Below, piece after piece: positions 16,341-26,889 of a DNA stretch of 64,000 nt. The stretch is from NCBI GenBank assembly GCA_963676635.1, contig OY781105.1, positions 1,550,001-1,614,000 of the forward strand, in the 5' to 3' direction. The first letter of the stretch is position 1. Every line of letters starts with the position of its first letter. The notes beneath the pieces are model-generated. The model saw only the letters and a program-made list of their open reading frames with translations, made no database searches and was not told where the DNA came from. The translations under genes and the position numbers were made by a program. Source of the DNA: GCA-002708315 sp963676635 (lineage in GTDB: Bacteria; Bacteroidota; Bacteroidia; Bacteroidales; F082).

Positions 16341-18448
16341 CAGATACAAGAAAAGACATATTATGGAGGGTGTACCTTGTATATTTCTTAATGCTTGTGT
16401 TTGGTATTAGCATTATAGCCAAAATAGTATATATACAGATAAAAGAGGGTGATGACCTTGTGGAGAAAGCAGAAACACAAGAGTTAAAAGTATTTGAACT
16501 GGAAGCAAATCGTGGTAATATCATGGATATAAGCCATAACCTGCTTGCAACTTCTGTTCCTGTGTTTGAAGTCAGATTCGATGTTAGTTCCCCTCTCATC
16601 AGCACTGAACTTCTCAACAGTAAAATAGACTCTGTTTCCAACGGGCTTTCTAAAATCCTTGATATGCCTTCTGGTACCATTAAAAGAAATATTCAAAAAG
16701 CCCGTAAGCGGGGAAACCGTTATATGCTTATTGGCAGACATATTACATATTCACAGCTTAAAAAGATTAAACAACTTCCCATCTTCCGTCAGGGTAAATA
16801 TAAAGGAGGGCTAATAGCGATACAAAAAACACACCGGGCTTTACCTTATAAAAACCTTGCTGCACGGACTATAGGCTATACAATTGAACAGGAAGACCTG
16901 TATGTAGGACTAGAAGGAGCTTACGCCGATGTGCTTAAGGGAACAAACGGCAGCATGATGATGCGAAGGATTAACCATGGTGATTGGATTCCCGTTCATG
17001 ACGACAACGAAATCGAGCCTTGTGACGGACGTGATCTGGTAACAACTATTGACGTTGACATTCAGGATATAGCTGAAACAGCTCTTCTGCACCAGCTAAA
17101 AACTAATAAAGCATTTCAAGGTTGTGCTGTTGTTATGGAAGTGGAAACAGGCCACATTACTGCAATAGCAAACCTGCGTTATGACAGCTCAGAAGATGAA
17201 TATAAAGAATCATACAATTACGCACTGGGCGAAAGTATTGAACCCGGATCAACATTTAAACTGGCTTCAATTATCACAGCCCTTGATGATGGCAAGGTAA
17301 AACTTACCGACAGTCTTTATACTGGTGAGGGGTATACAAGATATTACAATCGTGCCATGAGAGATGTCCACAAGATTAAAAATGGCAGGATTACAGTCAG
17401 AGATGCCTTTGAACACTCATCAAATGTTGGTATCTCACGTATGATTGTTGACTCTTACAAAGATAACCCTTCTCAGTTTATTGAAGGCTTGTATGATCTT
17501 AACCTCAACAAACCACTTGATACTAAAATTGCCGGAGAAGGGATTCCTTATATTAAGAATCCTTCTGACAAAAAAACATGGTACGGCACATCACTGCCCT
17601 GGATGTCTATTGGCTACGAACTTACTGTAACACCACTTCAAACCCTTACACTTTACAACTCTATCGCTAACAACGGCAAAATGGTTAAACCAATGTTTGT
17701 CAAAGAAATAAGAGAAGGTAATGCTGTAATTGAAAGTTTTGACACAGAGATAATAGATGACCAAATTGCTTCACAAAGCACTGTTGACTCATGTAAATCA
17801 CTACTTGAGGGTGTTGTACTGAGGGGCACTGGTAGGTTAACTTTCAGAAACAGTAAGTTTAAAATAGCAGGTAAAACAGGAACTGCACAAATAGCCAAAA
17901 ACGGGTCCTATAATAAAAGTGATTACAATGGGTCTTTTGTTGGCTATTTCCCTGCTGATGATCCTAAATATTCAATGATAGTTGTTATTAACAACCCAAC
18001 AGCTGGTAAATATTATGGAGGAAGTGTTGCAGCACCTGCTTTTAAAGAAATTGCTGACAATATCTACGCAACAAAACTGGCTCTTCAGGAAGAATCACTT
18101 GATGACAGCACTTCTTTCCCGGTTTCACACTCCACATGCTACTCTGAAAATCTTAAATCCATTCTTGATATTGCAGGACTGGATTACGAGAGCTACATCC
18201 CAGCAGGATCTGAATGGGTAAAATCCAATGGAAGCCGTGATGAAACATCATACCGTGAGATTAACTTCAGCGAAAAAACAGTGCCCGATGTGCGGGGTAT
18301 GAAAGCAAAAGATGCTGTTTATATTCTGGAAAAATCAGGACTTAAAACGAATATCTCCGGACGTGGCAGAGTAATTAAGCAATCAATACGCCCCGGTAGC
18401 ACAGCATCAAAATATAATCATATCAATTTACAACTTTCAACATATTAA
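16337..18448 (+). CDS. ftsI: Division-specific penicillin-binding protein (FtsI/PBP3) with PASTA domain
   Basis: Septal peptidoglycan transpeptidase of 703 residues anchored in the inner membrane by one N-terminal segment (LVYFLMLVFGISIIAKIVYI). The dimerisation domain is followed by the transpeptidase domain with SxxK at about S305 (EPGSTFK), SxN at 361-363 (HSSNVG) and KTG at about 513 (AGKTGTAQ). A single C-terminal PASTA domain begins at VPDVRGMKAKDAVYILEKSG in part. The C-terminal PASTA is usual in Bacteroidota FtsI. It partners with FtsW encoded five genes downstream. Confidence 0.95.
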   Translation: MTDTRKDILWRVYLVYFLMLVFGISIIAKIVYIQIKEGDDLVEKAETQELKVFELEANRGNIMDISHNLLATSVPVFEVRFDVSSPLISTELLNSKIDSVSNGLSKILDMPSGTIKRNIQKARKRGNRYMLIGRHITYSQLKKIKQLPIFRQGKYKGGLIAIQKTHRALPYKNLAARTIGYTIEQEDLYVGLEGAYADVLKGTNGSMMMRRINHGDWIPVHDDNEIEPCDGRDLVTTIDVDIQDIAETALLHQLKTNKAFQGCAVVMEVETGHITAIANLRYDSSEDEYKESYNYALGESIEPGSTFKLASIITALDDGKVKLTDSLYTGEGYTRYYNRAMRDVHKIKNGRITVRDAFEHSSNVGISRMIVDSYKDNPSQFIEGLYDLNLNKPLDTKIAGEGIPYIKNPSDKKTWYGTSLPWMSIGYELTVTPLQTLTLYNSIANNGKMVKPMFVKEIREGNAVIESFDTEIIDDQIASQSTVDSCKSLLEGVVLRGTGRLTFRNSKFKIAGKTGTAQIAKNGSYNKSDYNGSFVGYFPADDPKYSMIVVINNPTAGKYYGGSVAAPAFKEIADNIYATKLALQEESLDDSTSFPVSHSTCYSENLKSILDIAGLDYESYIPAGSEWVKSNGSRDETSYREINFSEKTVPDVRGMKAKDAVYILEKSGLKTNISGRGRVIKQSIRPGSTASKYNHINLQLSTY

Positions 18449-18450
18449 AG

Positions 18451-19911
18451 GTGAAGAAACTTCAGGACATATTATACAAATCAGGAGCAACTGAAATATC
18501 AGGTTCGCTTAAAAAGGAAATCAATAAAATAACTCCCGATTCCCGTGATGTTACTGAAAACACTTTATTTATTGCTGTTAAAGGCACAATTACCGATGGT
18601 CACAACTATATTGAAATGGCTGTTGATAAAGGAGCAACGGCTGTTGTGTGTAATAGTATGCCTGATTTCATAAACCCCGACGTTACTTACATTGTTGTGG
18701 ATGACACTTCCAAATCAATGGGGCATATTGCAGCGAACTTTTATAATAATCCTACTGAAGATCTTATAATAACAGGTGTTACTGGCACAAATGGTAAAAC
18801 TACTATCGTCACCTTATTATATAATCTTTTCAGAGATATGGGTTTTAGTACAGGTCTTATCTCTACAATCCAAAACAAAATAAATGATCAGATTATTCCA
18901 TCAACACATACTACTCCTGATGCTATCACACTAAATCGTTTGTTCCGTCAGATGGCTGATGCCGGATGTGAATATGTCTTTATGGAAGTAAGCTCGCATG
19001 CTGTTGTGCAGAACAGAATCAGCGGTATAGAATTTAATGTAGGTGTGTTCACAAATATCACTCACGATCATCTTGACTATCACGGAACTTTTAAAGAATA
19101 CATTGCTGCAAAGCAAGCCTTTTTCAGCCTTCTTCCTCCAAATGCCTATGCAATTACAAATGCAGATGATAAGAATGGAATGATAATGCTTCAAAACTCA
19201 GATGCAAAAAAATTAAAATACGGGATAAATAGCATGGCTGACTTCAAGGGGAAAATTATTGAGAACACTATTGAAGGCATGCAGTTAAAGATTGACGATA
19301 AAGATGTTTTCTCTCTCCTTTGCGGAAAGTTCAACGCATATAACATACTGGCAGTGTATGCAGTGGCATCAGTGCTGTACGATAATAAAGATGAGATACT
19401 TGTAGGCATTTCCAGTCTTTCAGGAGCTGAAGGACGTTTCGACACTATCAAATCATCATCAGGAATCACTGCAATAGTAGACTATGCACATACACCGGAT
19501 GCCCTGAATAATGTATTGGAAACAATCAATACACTGAGAACACACAATGAGCAACTTATTACGGTTGTTGGGACAGGTGGTAACCGCGATAAAACCAAAA
19601 GGCCTGTAATGGCAAAAATTGCCTCATTGCAAAGCACAAAAGTAATTCTCACTTCTGATAATCCAAGAAATGAGGATCCCGCATCAATCATTGAGGATAT
19701 GGTAGCAGGCGTGGATCCTGCAAAAAAAGCAAACACAATGGTAATACCTGACAGAAAGCAGGCCATTATCACTGCATACAACCTTGCTGCAAAAGGTGAT
19801 ATTATTCTGATTGCAGGTAAGGGGCACGAGAAATATCAGGAGATAAAGGGTATAAAATATCCTTTCGACGACAAGAAGATTATAAATGATTTAATGAATC
19901 CAAACCAATAA
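18451..19911 (+). CDS. murE: UDP-MurNAc-L-Ala-D-Glu--2,6-diaminopimelate ligase
   Basis: Cytoplasmic Mur ligase adding the third amino acid to the peptidoglycan stem. The 486-residue protein has the ATP P-loop GVTGTNGKTT, the catalytic region THTTPDA and EVSSHAVVQNR, and the C-terminal substrate signature DNPRNEDP. The Arg of DNPR is characteristic of meso-diaminopimelate-adding MurE, so the wall should be mDAP type. The start is GTG, 2 nt after the ftsI stop. Confidence 0.96.
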   Translation: MKKLQDILYKSGATEISGSLKKEINKITPDSRDVTENTLFIAVKGTITDGHNYIEMAVDKGATAVVCNSMPDFINPDVTYIVVDDTSKSMGHIAANFYNNPTEDLIITGVTGTNGKTTIVTLLYNLFRDMGFSTGLISTIQNKINDQIIPSTHTTPDAITLNRLFRQMADAGCEYVFMEVSSHAVVQNRISGIEFNVGVFTNITHDHLDYHGTFKEYIAAKQAFFSLLPPNAYAITNADDKNGMIMLQNSDAKKLKYGINSMADFKGKIIENTIEGMQLKIDDKDVFSLLCGKFNAYNILAVYAVASVLYDNKDEILVGISSLSGAEGRFDTIKSSSGITAIVDYAHTPDALNNVLETINTLRTHNEQLITVVGTGGNRDKTKRPVMAKIASLQSTKVILTSDNPRNEDPASIIEDMVAGVDPAKKANTMVIPDRKQAIITAYNLAAKGDIILIAGKGHEKYQEIKGIKYPFDDKKIINDLMNPNQ

Positions 19912-19912
19912 T

Positions 19913-21151
19913 ATGCTTTACTATCTTTTTAAATATCTTCATTTAACATTTGATCTGCCAGGAGCAGGGGCCTTTGAATACTTATCATTCAGAGCAGCAC
20001 TTGCTATTATTACATCACTGATAATAAGTCTTGTTTTTGGTGGACGATGGATAGCTTTTCTTAACAGAAAGCAAGTTGGAGAAACTGTACGCGATCTGGG
20101 CCTTGAAGGACAACTGGAAAAACAGGGAACACCTACAATGGGTGGTCTTATAATCCTCACTTCCATCGTTGTGCCTGTACTCCTGTTTGCCAAGCTTGAG
20201 AATATTTATATAATTCTTATGCTCTTTACAACAGTATGGCTCGGTGGCATTGGCTTTCTTGACGACTACATAAAAGTATTCCGTAAGAATAAAAAAGGGC
20301 TCAGTGGTAAATATAAAATATTAGGACAAGTAGTTCTCGGGCTGATTGTAGGTCTGGTTATGTATTTTAATAACGATGTTGTTGTTCGTGAGAAAACATT
20401 TACAAACACAGCCATACACACTACTGTTTCAGAAACAGGCCCCTCATCGAAGTTTGCTTATGAAGATCATCGCTCCACAAAAACAACCATTCCTTTTGTT
20501 AAGAACAACGAGCTTGACTATGCAGAGCTTATAAATTGGATTGGCGATGACTATCGAAATTGGGCATTCCTTATTTTCATCCCTATAGTGATATTTATCA
20601 TTGTGGCTGTATCAAACGGAGCAAACCTTACTGATGGCATGGACGGACTGGCAACAGGAACCTCAGCCGTTATCGGTCTTACATTGGGAATTCTAGCCTG
20701 GGTATCTGGTAACATTATTTTTGCAGACTACCTTAATATAATGTACTTACCTAATGCCGGTGAGCTGGTTATTTTTATCAGTGCATTCGTAGGCGCTACG
20801 GTTGGGTTTCTTTGGTATAACACCTACCCTGCTCAGGTCTTTATGGGTGATACAGGCAGCCTTGCTTTGGGTGGCATTATCGCTGTTTTCGCAATTATTA
20901 TTCGTAAGGAATTGCTAATTCCTATCCTTTGCGGGATTTTTCTCGCTGAAAGCCTTTCTGTTATTATGCAGGTAAGTTATTTCAAGCATACAAAGAAGAA
21001 ATATGGTGAGGGAAGAAGGATATTTAAAATGTCGCCTCTGCATCACCATTTCCAAAAGCTGGGATATCCTGAACCTAAAATAGTACAACGCTTTTTAATA
21101 GTGGGAATATTCCTTGCTGTATCAACAATAATAACTCTCAAACTCAGATAG
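19913..21151 (+). CDS. mraY: Phospho-N-acetylmuramoyl-pentapeptide-transferase
   Basis: Integral inner-membrane enzyme that transfers phospho-MurNAc-pentapeptide to undecaprenyl phosphate, forming lipid I. The protein has 412 residues with about ten hydrophobic helices. The Mg-binding motifs are LDDYIKVFRKNKKGL, ANLTDGMDGLATG and FMGDTGSLALGG, and the HHHF motif of family members appears in PLHHHFQKLG. It is longer than E. coli MraY because of an extra periplasmic segment (around residues 155-205), which is common in Bacteroidota. Confidence 0.96.
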   Translation: MLYYLFKYLHLTFDLPGAGAFEYLSFRAALAIITSLIISLVFGGRWIAFLNRKQVGETVRDLGLEGQLEKQGTPTMGGLIILTSIVVPVLLFAKLENIYIILMLFTTVWLGGIGFLDDYIKVFRKNKKGLSGKYKILGQVVLGLIVGLVMYFNNDVVVREKTFTNTAIHTTVSETGPSSKFAYEDHRSTKTTIPFVKNNELDYAELINWIGDDYRNWAFLIFIPIVIFIIVAVSNGANLTDGMDGLATGTSAVIGLTLGILAWVSGNIIFADYLNIMYLPNAGELVIFISAFVGATVGFLWYNTYPAQVFMGDTGSLALGGIIAVFAIIIRKELLIPILCGIFLAESLSVIMQVSYFKHTKKKYGEGRRIFKMSPLHHHFQKLGYPEPKIVQRFLIVGIFLAVSTIITLKLR

Positions 21152-21157
21152 CAGACA

Positions 21158-22504
21158 ATGAACAAAAGTTATCAAATAGTAGTAATAGGTGGCGGCGAAA
21201 GCGGCACAGGAGCAGCATTTCTTGCGAAAAAGAAAGGCTACTCTGTTCTACTTAGCGATAACGGTACTATTAAAGACAAATACAAAAACATACTTACTGA
21301 GGCTGATATTGACTTTGAAGAAAATGGTCACAGCATGAGCCTCATCCTTTCTGCTGATGAAGTTATTAAAAGTCCGGGGATACCTGAAAACATCCCCGTT
21401 ATTAAAGATATTGAAGCACATAAAATCCCTGTAATATCAGAGATTGAGTTTGCATCAAGATATACATCAGCAAAAATAATTGCTGTTACTGGAAGCAATG
21501 GCAAAACAACCACTGCGCTTTTAACCCATCATATCCTGAAATCAGCAGGATTAAATGCGGGACTTGCAGGTAATGTGGGAGTAAGCTTTGCAATGAGCGT
21601 TGCTACCACTAACTTCGATATCTATGTTCTCGAACTAAGCAGCTTCCAGTTGGATGGTATTAAGAGCTTCAAAGCAGATATTGCTATTCTGCTTAACATT
21701 ACTCCTGATCATCTGGACAGATATAATTTCTCTTTTGAGGAATATGCTGAATCAAAGTTCCGTATTACTGAAAATCAAACAAAAGAGGATGCATTAATTT
21801 TTTGTGCTGATGATCCGGTAATCACAGATCTTATTAAAAAGCACAACCCTGTAGCCCGACTTTTTCCTTTTAGCCAGGAAAAGAGCAACATACAACAGGG
21901 TGCATTTATCACTGAAAACAATATTGAAATAAAAGTTAATAAAATACAGGTACATATGACTTTAGAAAAATTAGCACTACAGGGTAAGCACAATGCTTAC
22001 AACTCAATGGCAGCAGGAATTGCAGCCCGCCTGATGGATATCAGACGTGATTCATTAAAACAGGCTTTTTCCGATTACCAGAATATTGCCCATCGTCTTG
22101 AATATGTGTCAAGCGTTCATGGAATAGAATTTATCAATGATTCAAAAGCCACAAACGTAAACTCAGCTTGGTATGCAATTGAGTTTTATAACAAACCTAT
22201 TGTATGGATCGCAGGTGGGGTCGACAAAGGAAACGATTACTCTCAGCTTAAAGAGCTTGCAAAAGAGAAAGTCAAAGCTATTGTTTGCCTTGGCAAAGAC
22301 AATAAAAAGATTCATTCTGAATTTGCTGATTACGTTGAGACTATCAAAGATGCCGGCAGCGCTGAAGAAGCTGTAACAACTGCCTATAAACTGGCTCAAA
22401 AAGGCGATATTGTTCTTTTATCACCTGCATGTGCCAGCTTCGATCTTTTTGAAAACTTCGAAGAACGTGGTAACAAATTTAAAGAAGCAGTAAAATCGTT
22501 GTAA
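21158..22504 (+). CDS. murD: UDP-N-acetylmuramoylalanine--D-glutamate ligase
   Basis: Adds D-glutamate to UDP-MurNAc-L-Ala in the cytoplasm. The 448-residue protein has an N-terminal Rossmann-like domain (VVIGGGESGTGAAFLA), the ATP P-loop VTGSNGKTTTALL, the ELSSFQLDGI and NITPDHLDRY motifs of the central domain, and the C-terminal NDSKATNVNS and LLSPACASFDLFENFEERG blocks typical of MurD. It sits between mraY and ftsW with gaps of 6 and 3 nt. Confidence 0.96.
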   Translation: MNKSYQIVVIGGGESGTGAAFLAKKKGYSVLLSDNGTIKDKYKNILTEADIDFEENGHSMSLILSADEVIKSPGIPENIPVIKDIEAHKIPVISEIEFASRYTSAKIIAVTGSNGKTTTALLTHHILKSAGLNAGLAGNVGVSFAMSVATTNFDIYVLELSSFQLDGIKSFKADIAILLNITPDHLDRYNFSFEEYAESKFRITENQTKEDALIFCADDPVITDLIKKHNPVARLFPFSQEKSNIQQGAFITENNIEIKVNKIQVHMTLEKLALQGKHNAYNSMAAGIAARLMDIRRDSLKQAFSDYQNIAHRLEYVSSVHGIEFINDSKATNVNSAWYAIEFYNKPIVWIAGGVDKGNDYSQLKELAKEKVKAIVCLGKDNKKIHSEFADYVETIKDAGSAEEAVTTAYKLAQKGDIVLLSPACASFDLFENFEERGNKFKEAVKSL

Positions 22505-22507
22505 TCA

Positions 22508-23677
22508 ATGTCATCAATATTAAAAAATATTAAAGGAGACAAAGTAATCTGGGTAATAGTATTCCTGCTCACATTATTCTCATTTCTTGCTGTTTACAGC
22601 TCCACTGGCACTCTGGCTTATAAGTATCAGGGGGGAAATACAGAATATTATATGCTCAAACACGGAATAATACTTTTCTTTGGTCTGGTTCTTATGTACC
22701 TGGCTCACCTGATCAAATATAACTACTATTCACGTATATTCCAGATTGCCCTTTATATTGCTGTTCCTTTACTTGTTCTTACACTGCTATTCGGACTAAA
22801 TCTTAATGATGCAAAAAGAGTACTTCCCCTGCCGTTTGGATTAACATTCCAAACATCCGACCTTGCAAAAATCACGCTTATTGTTTATCTGGCTCGAATG
22901 TTAACGAAGAAACAGGCTGAGATGGGTAATTTCAAAACTGTATTCAATTCACTTATTTTGCCTGTGCTCATCGTTACCGGTCTTATTTTCTGGGATAACT
23001 TCTCCACTGCTGCTCTGCTGTTTACAACATCTATGGTGCTTATCTTTATTGGAAGGATTAAACTTAAATATCTGGCTGGTATGTTTGCAGTTGGGGTTGT
23101 TTTTCTGGTTATTGGCTTATCAGTTCTATATCTTCTGCCTGAAGGACAACAGGGTCGTTTGGGAACATGGAAAAACCGTATTGAAGGTTTTACTAACCAT
23201 GAAGACGGTGATAACTACCAGATTGAACAAGCTAAAATTGCCATTGCAACGGGAGGTATTATTGGGAAAATGCCCGGCAACAGTACTCAAAGGAACTTCT
23301 TGCCTCACCCCTATTCCGATTTTATCTTCGCTATTATTATCGAAGAATACGGACTGGTTGGAGGTGTAATAATTGTTCTCCTTTACCTGATACTGTTTTA
23401 CAGAGCTGTTAGTATTGTATCAAAAGCTCCGGGCACCTTCGGCTCGTTTTTAGTTATAGGTGTGGCTTTCAGTCTTGTCTTTCAGGCAATGACAAACATG
23501 GGGGTCGCTGTGGGTCTGCTTCCTGTTACAGGACAACCTCTTCCTCTTATAAGTATGGGGGGGACATCCATTTGGTTTACAAGTCTTGCCATTGGCATTA
23601 TACTTAGTGTAAGTAAGGAAATGGATAAGAAAGAAGAAAATAATGAAGAACTAAATATATCTGCTGCTCATGTCTGA
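22508..23677 (+). CDS. ftsW: Cell division protein FtsW (SEDS glycosyltransferase)
   Basis: Polytopic inner-membrane SEDS protein that polymerises septal glycan strands from lipid II, working with FtsI. The 389-residue protein has about ten transmembrane helices. Family blocks include VYSSTGTLAY near the N terminus, the NDAKRVLPLPFGLTFQTSDLAK region, HPYSDFIFAIIIEEYGLVGG and the C-terminal PVTGQPLPLISMGGTS. Its end overlaps murG by 8 nt. Confidence 0.95.
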   Translation: MSSILKNIKGDKVIWVIVFLLTLFSFLAVYSSTGTLAYKYQGGNTEYYMLKHGIILFFGLVLMYLAHLIKYNYYSRIFQIALYIAVPLLVLTLLFGLNLNDAKRVLPLPFGLTFQTSDLAKITLIVYLARMLTKKQAEMGNFKTVFNSLILPVLIVTGLIFWDNFSTAALLFTTSMVLIFIGRIKLKYLAGMFAVGVVFLVIGLSVLYLLPEGQQGRLGTWKNRIEGFTNHEDGDNYQIEQAKIAIATGGIIGKMPGNSTQRNFLPHPYSDFIFAIIIEEYGLVGGVIIVLLYLILFYRAVSIVSKAPGTFGSFLVIGVAFSLVFQAMTNMGVAVGLLPVTGQPLPLISMGGTSIWFTSLAIGIILSVSKEMDKKEENNEELNISAAHV

Positions 23678-24773
23678 TAAATTAAAAATACTGATTAGCG
23701 GTGGAGGGACAGGAGGACATATCTTCCCCGCCATTGCCATTGCCGATGCTATTAAAGAAAAACGTCCTGATAGTGAAATAGAATTTGTTGGAGCTATAGG
23801 ACGAATGGAAATGGATAAAGTTCCTTTGGCAGGATATAAAATAACAGGCCTTAATATCAGCGGACTGCAAAGAAGACTAACAACTAAGAATCTGTCGTTC
23901 CCCGCAAAACTAATATCCAGCCTGTTACGCTCATCACGTATAGTAAGAAAATTCAAACCTGATATTGCAATCGGTACCGGAGGTTATGCCAGTGGTCCGT
24001 TACTTTACACTGCTTCACGTAAGCATGTCCCAACTCTTATCCATGAACAAAATGCCTTTCCGGGTATTACCAATAAAATACTGGCGAAAAGAGTTAATAC
24101 GATCTGTGTTTCATATCCGCACATGGAAAGTTACTTCCCTGAAGAAAAAATTATAATAACAGGCAATCCTATCCGCAAAGCAATACGAGAGCTTACTCCC
24201 TCTAAAGATGAAAGTCTTGAATACTTCGGACTAAAAAAAGGTAAAAAAACCTTATTAATAATAGGTGGTAGTCAGGGTGCAGCAAAAATAAATATTGCTA
24301 TCGCCAATAATATCAAGAAACTACTTGATTTAAACTTACAAATATTATGGCAAAGTGGTAGCTATTCAAAAGCTATGGCAGATGAAGCTTCTTCAAACTA
24401 TGAAGATGTTGTTGTCAGGGATTTTATACAGGAGATGGATAAAGCTTATGTTGCTTCAGACTTTATCATTTCAAGGGCAGGGGCAATAGCTATTGCTGAG
24501 ATTATCGCTGCCGGCAAACCTGCTGTCTTCATTCCTCTCCCTTCAGCAGCTGAGGATCATCAGACTAAAAACGCTATGTCTCTTGTTGATGGTGATGCTG
24601 GTCTTATTTTAAAAGAAACTGACGCAAACAGACATATTCATGGCATTGTTTCAAAACTTGTAAAAGATACTGCTTTACAGGATAAAATATGTGCCAATCT
24701 GAAAAAATTCAGACATGATGATGCTGCAGATAAAATAGCTGATGAAGCTTTAAAACTGATAAAGAAAAAATGA
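23670..24773 (+). CDS. murG: UDP-GlcNAc:lipid I N-acetylglucosaminyltransferase
   Basis: Peripheral inner-membrane GT28 glycosyltransferase converting lipid I to lipid II. The 367-residue protein has the N-terminal ISGGGTGGHIFPAIAIA acceptor-binding loop, GTGGYASGPLLY, HEQNAFPGITNK, the donor-site IIGGSQGAAKIN and the C-terminal RAGAIAIAEIIAAGKPAVFIPLP region. All are diagnostic. It overlaps ftsW by 8 nt and murC by 4 nt, so coupled translation is likely. Confidence 0.97.
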   Translation: MSDKLKILISGGGTGGHIFPAIAIADAIKEKRPDSEIEFVGAIGRMEMDKVPLAGYKITGLNISGLQRRLTTKNLSFPAKLISSLLRSSRIVRKFKPDIAIGTGGYASGPLLYTASRKHVPTLIHEQNAFPGITNKILAKRVNTICVSYPHMESYFPEEKIIITGNPIRKAIRELTPSKDESLEYFGLKKGKKTLLIIGGSQGAAKINIAIANNIKKLLDLNLQILWQSGSYSKAMADEASSNYEDVVVRDFIQEMDKAYVASDFIISRAGAIAIAEIIAAGKPAVFIPLPSAAEDHQTKNAMSLVDGDAGLILKETDANRHIHGIVSKLVKDTALQDKICANLKKFRHDDAADKIADEALKLIKKK

Positions 24774-26128
24774 AAATAAAAGGGGCTAAAATATATTTTC
24801 TGGGCATCGGAGGTATTGGCATGAGTGCTCTTGCACGTTGGTTCAAAGCTAACGGGGCTTCTGTTCTTGGCTATGACCTCGTCCAAACAAGTCTCACAAA
24901 TGAACTTACCAGTGAAGGTATTAATATTCATTATACTGATAACCCCAATCTTATCCCCTCTGATATTACAATGGTTATTTATACACCGGCTATTCCGGAA
25001 AGTAATTCAGAGTTTCAATATCTCAGAGATTCAGAAATACCTGTATACAAGAGGGCAGAAATAATAGGAAAGTTATCGGAAGACCTTTTCACCGTTGCCA
25101 TTGGAGGTACTCATGGTAAAACAAGTATTACAGCTCTCACTGCACATATCCTTAAAAATGCCGGACTAAACATCACAGCACTTGTTGGTGGAATATGCAA
25201 AAACTATAATTCAAACCTTATCCTTTCAAATACTACTGATGTTTTTGTCGTTGAAGCGGATGAGTTCGACAGGTCTCTTTTAAAGATATCACCCGACATC
25301 GCGGTAATTACATCAGCTGATAATGATCATCTGGATATTTATAAAGATAATCAGGATATCAGGGATACTTTCATAAACTTTGCCCTTAAAATCCCTGAAA
25401 AGGGTAAGCTGATTTATAATTCAAACCTTGATTTCTTCTCACTCCCCGAAGACCGTTACAGCTATGGAACTGAGGATGCTGACTTCTGTGGAAAAGATAT
25501 CAGAATCGAAAAGGGTTTCTTTGTTTTCGATTTTGTCTCTTCAAATAATGTAATTAAGAACATAAAAATAAACACTCCAGGCATTCATAATATTGAAAAC
25601 AGTGTTGCCGCTGCTGCAGTTGCTTCTTTTCTTGGTGTTGACAATGAAGCTATTATCGCTGGCATTGAATCTTTCAAAGGTGTTGAACGTCGAATGGAGA
25701 TCAAAATATCCAGTCGTGATTTTGTTTTCATCGACGATTATGCCCACCATCCGGCAGAAATTAAAACTACTATTGATGCTATAAGAAGACTGCATCCAAA
25801 CAAAAAGCTCACTGTGATATTCCAGCCACATCTCTTCTCCAGAACACGTGATTTTGCAGATGAGTTTGCCCATGAACTTAGCAAAGCCGACAATGTGTTG
25901 CTTCTGGATATTTATCCGGCACGTGAGAAAAGTATTCCGGGTATAACATCGCATACAATATGTGATAAAATAAAAGATTCAAAAGCTGTTGTTACCGACA
26001 GAAAATCAATACTAAAGATGTTTCAAAAAGATAAACCTGAACTACTGCTTACAATTGGTGCCGGTGATATTGGTATTTTTGCAAAAAAATTGGAGAATGA
26101 ATTTAAAATAGATGAAACGAATAATTAA
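24770..26128 (+). CDS. murC: UDP-N-acetylmuramate--L-alanine ligase
   Basis: First amino-acid-adding Mur ligase in the cytoplasm. The 452-residue protein has FLGIGGIGMSALARWF at the N terminus, the ATP P-loop GGTHGKTSITALTAH, VVEADEFDRSLL, the DYAHHPAEIKTTI motif and FQPHLFSRTRDF, all typical of MurC. No murB or ddl follows, unlike in many Proteobacteria. The gene overlaps both neighbours (4 nt with murG, 17 nt with ftsQ). Confidence 0.97.
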   Translation: MKIKGAKIYFLGIGGIGMSALARWFKANGASVLGYDLVQTSLTNELTSEGINIHYTDNPNLIPSDITMVIYTPAIPESNSEFQYLRDSEIPVYKRAEIIGKLSEDLFTVAIGGTHGKTSITALTAHILKNAGLNITALVGGICKNYNSNLILSNTTDVFVVEADEFDRSLLKISPDIAVITSADNDHLDIYKDNQDIRDTFINFALKIPEKGKLIYNSNLDFFSLPEDRYSYGTEDADFCGKDIRIEKGFFVFDFVSSNNVIKNIKINTPGIHNIENSVAAAAVASFLGVDNEAIIAGIESFKGVERRMEIKISSRDFVFIDDYAHHPAEIKTTIDAIRRLHPNKKLTVIFQPHLFSRTRDFADEFAHELSKADNVLLLDIYPAREKSIPGITSHTICDKIKDSKAVVTDRKSILKMFQKDKPELLLTIGAGDIGIFAKKLENEFKIDETNN

Positions 26129-26885
26129 CATATCGCTTGTAATACTTGCAGTAGCTGGCATAATAACACTCGTTAGTGCCATTTCTGTTAAATCCGGCAA
26201 TGCAGGATTTGAGAAAGCATGTGTTGAAATTTACCGAAACAATGTTAATGGCTTTCTGGATAAGGAAGAGCTTCTCAACAATCTGAATATATCAGATACG
26301 GTTATCACAAAACTGATACAAAACGACATAAACACAGAAGCTCTTGAAGATTCCATTATGAAAAACCCTTTTGTTAAAGATGCGGATGTGTTTCTGTCCA
26401 TCGACAACAAGTTGATAATAAACATACGAGAAAGAGAACCTGTTATAAGAATCTTTACTGATGATGACAGTTTCTATCTTGACAAAGATGGTGACATTTT
26501 CCCTGTTTCCGATAATTACTCACCAAGAGTAACTGTAGCAAATGGATATGTTGGCAAATGGACAGACATTTACAAAACAAACATCTTTGATTCTGTTTAC
26601 GATAACTCGAAACTAAAGGATCTATATATACTAAACTCTATGATAAACGATTATCCATTACTCGGCTCACAAATTGAACAGTTGTACATAAACAGTAAAA
26701 ACGACTATGATCTTGTGCCTGAGTTAGGTAATCATATAATACAATTAGGCAATCTTAGCGACATTGAAACAAAGCTTCGCAACCTGAATGCCTTTTATTT
26801 AAAAATATTGTTAACAGAAAAGTGGGATTCTTACAAATCCATAAATATGACTTATAAAAATCAAATTGTTTGCACTAAAAAATAA
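26112..26885 (+). CDS. ftsQ: Cell division protein FtsQ
   Basis: Bitopic inner-membrane divisome protein of 257 residues. It has a short cytoplasmic start, one membrane segment (INISLVILAVAGIITLVSAI), then a POTRA-like domain (about 35-110, containing SIMKNPFVKDADVFLSIDNK in part and REREPVIRIF) and the FtsQ beta domain. Sequence identity to model FtsQ is low, but position and architecture are clear. It scaffolds FtsL and recruits later divisome proteins. Confidence 0.88.
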   Translation: MKRIINISLVILAVAGIITLVSAISVKSGNAGFEKACVEIYRNNVNGFLDKEELLNNLNISDTVITKLIQNDINTEALEDSIMKNPFVKDADVFLSIDNKLIINIREREPVIRIFTDDDSFYLDKDGDIFPVSDNYSPRVTVANGYVGKWTDIYKTNIFDSVYDNSKLKDLYILNSMINDYPLLGSQIEQLYINSKNDYDLVPELGNHIIQLGNLSDIETKLRNLNAFYLKILLTEKWDSYKSINMTYKNQIVCTKK

Positions 26886-26889
26886 TCTT

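Noticed and set aside
26866..26889. Upstream start for ftsA
   Set aside because: It overlaps the end of ftsQ by 20 nt and adds a poorly conserved N terminus before the actin phosphate-1 motif.
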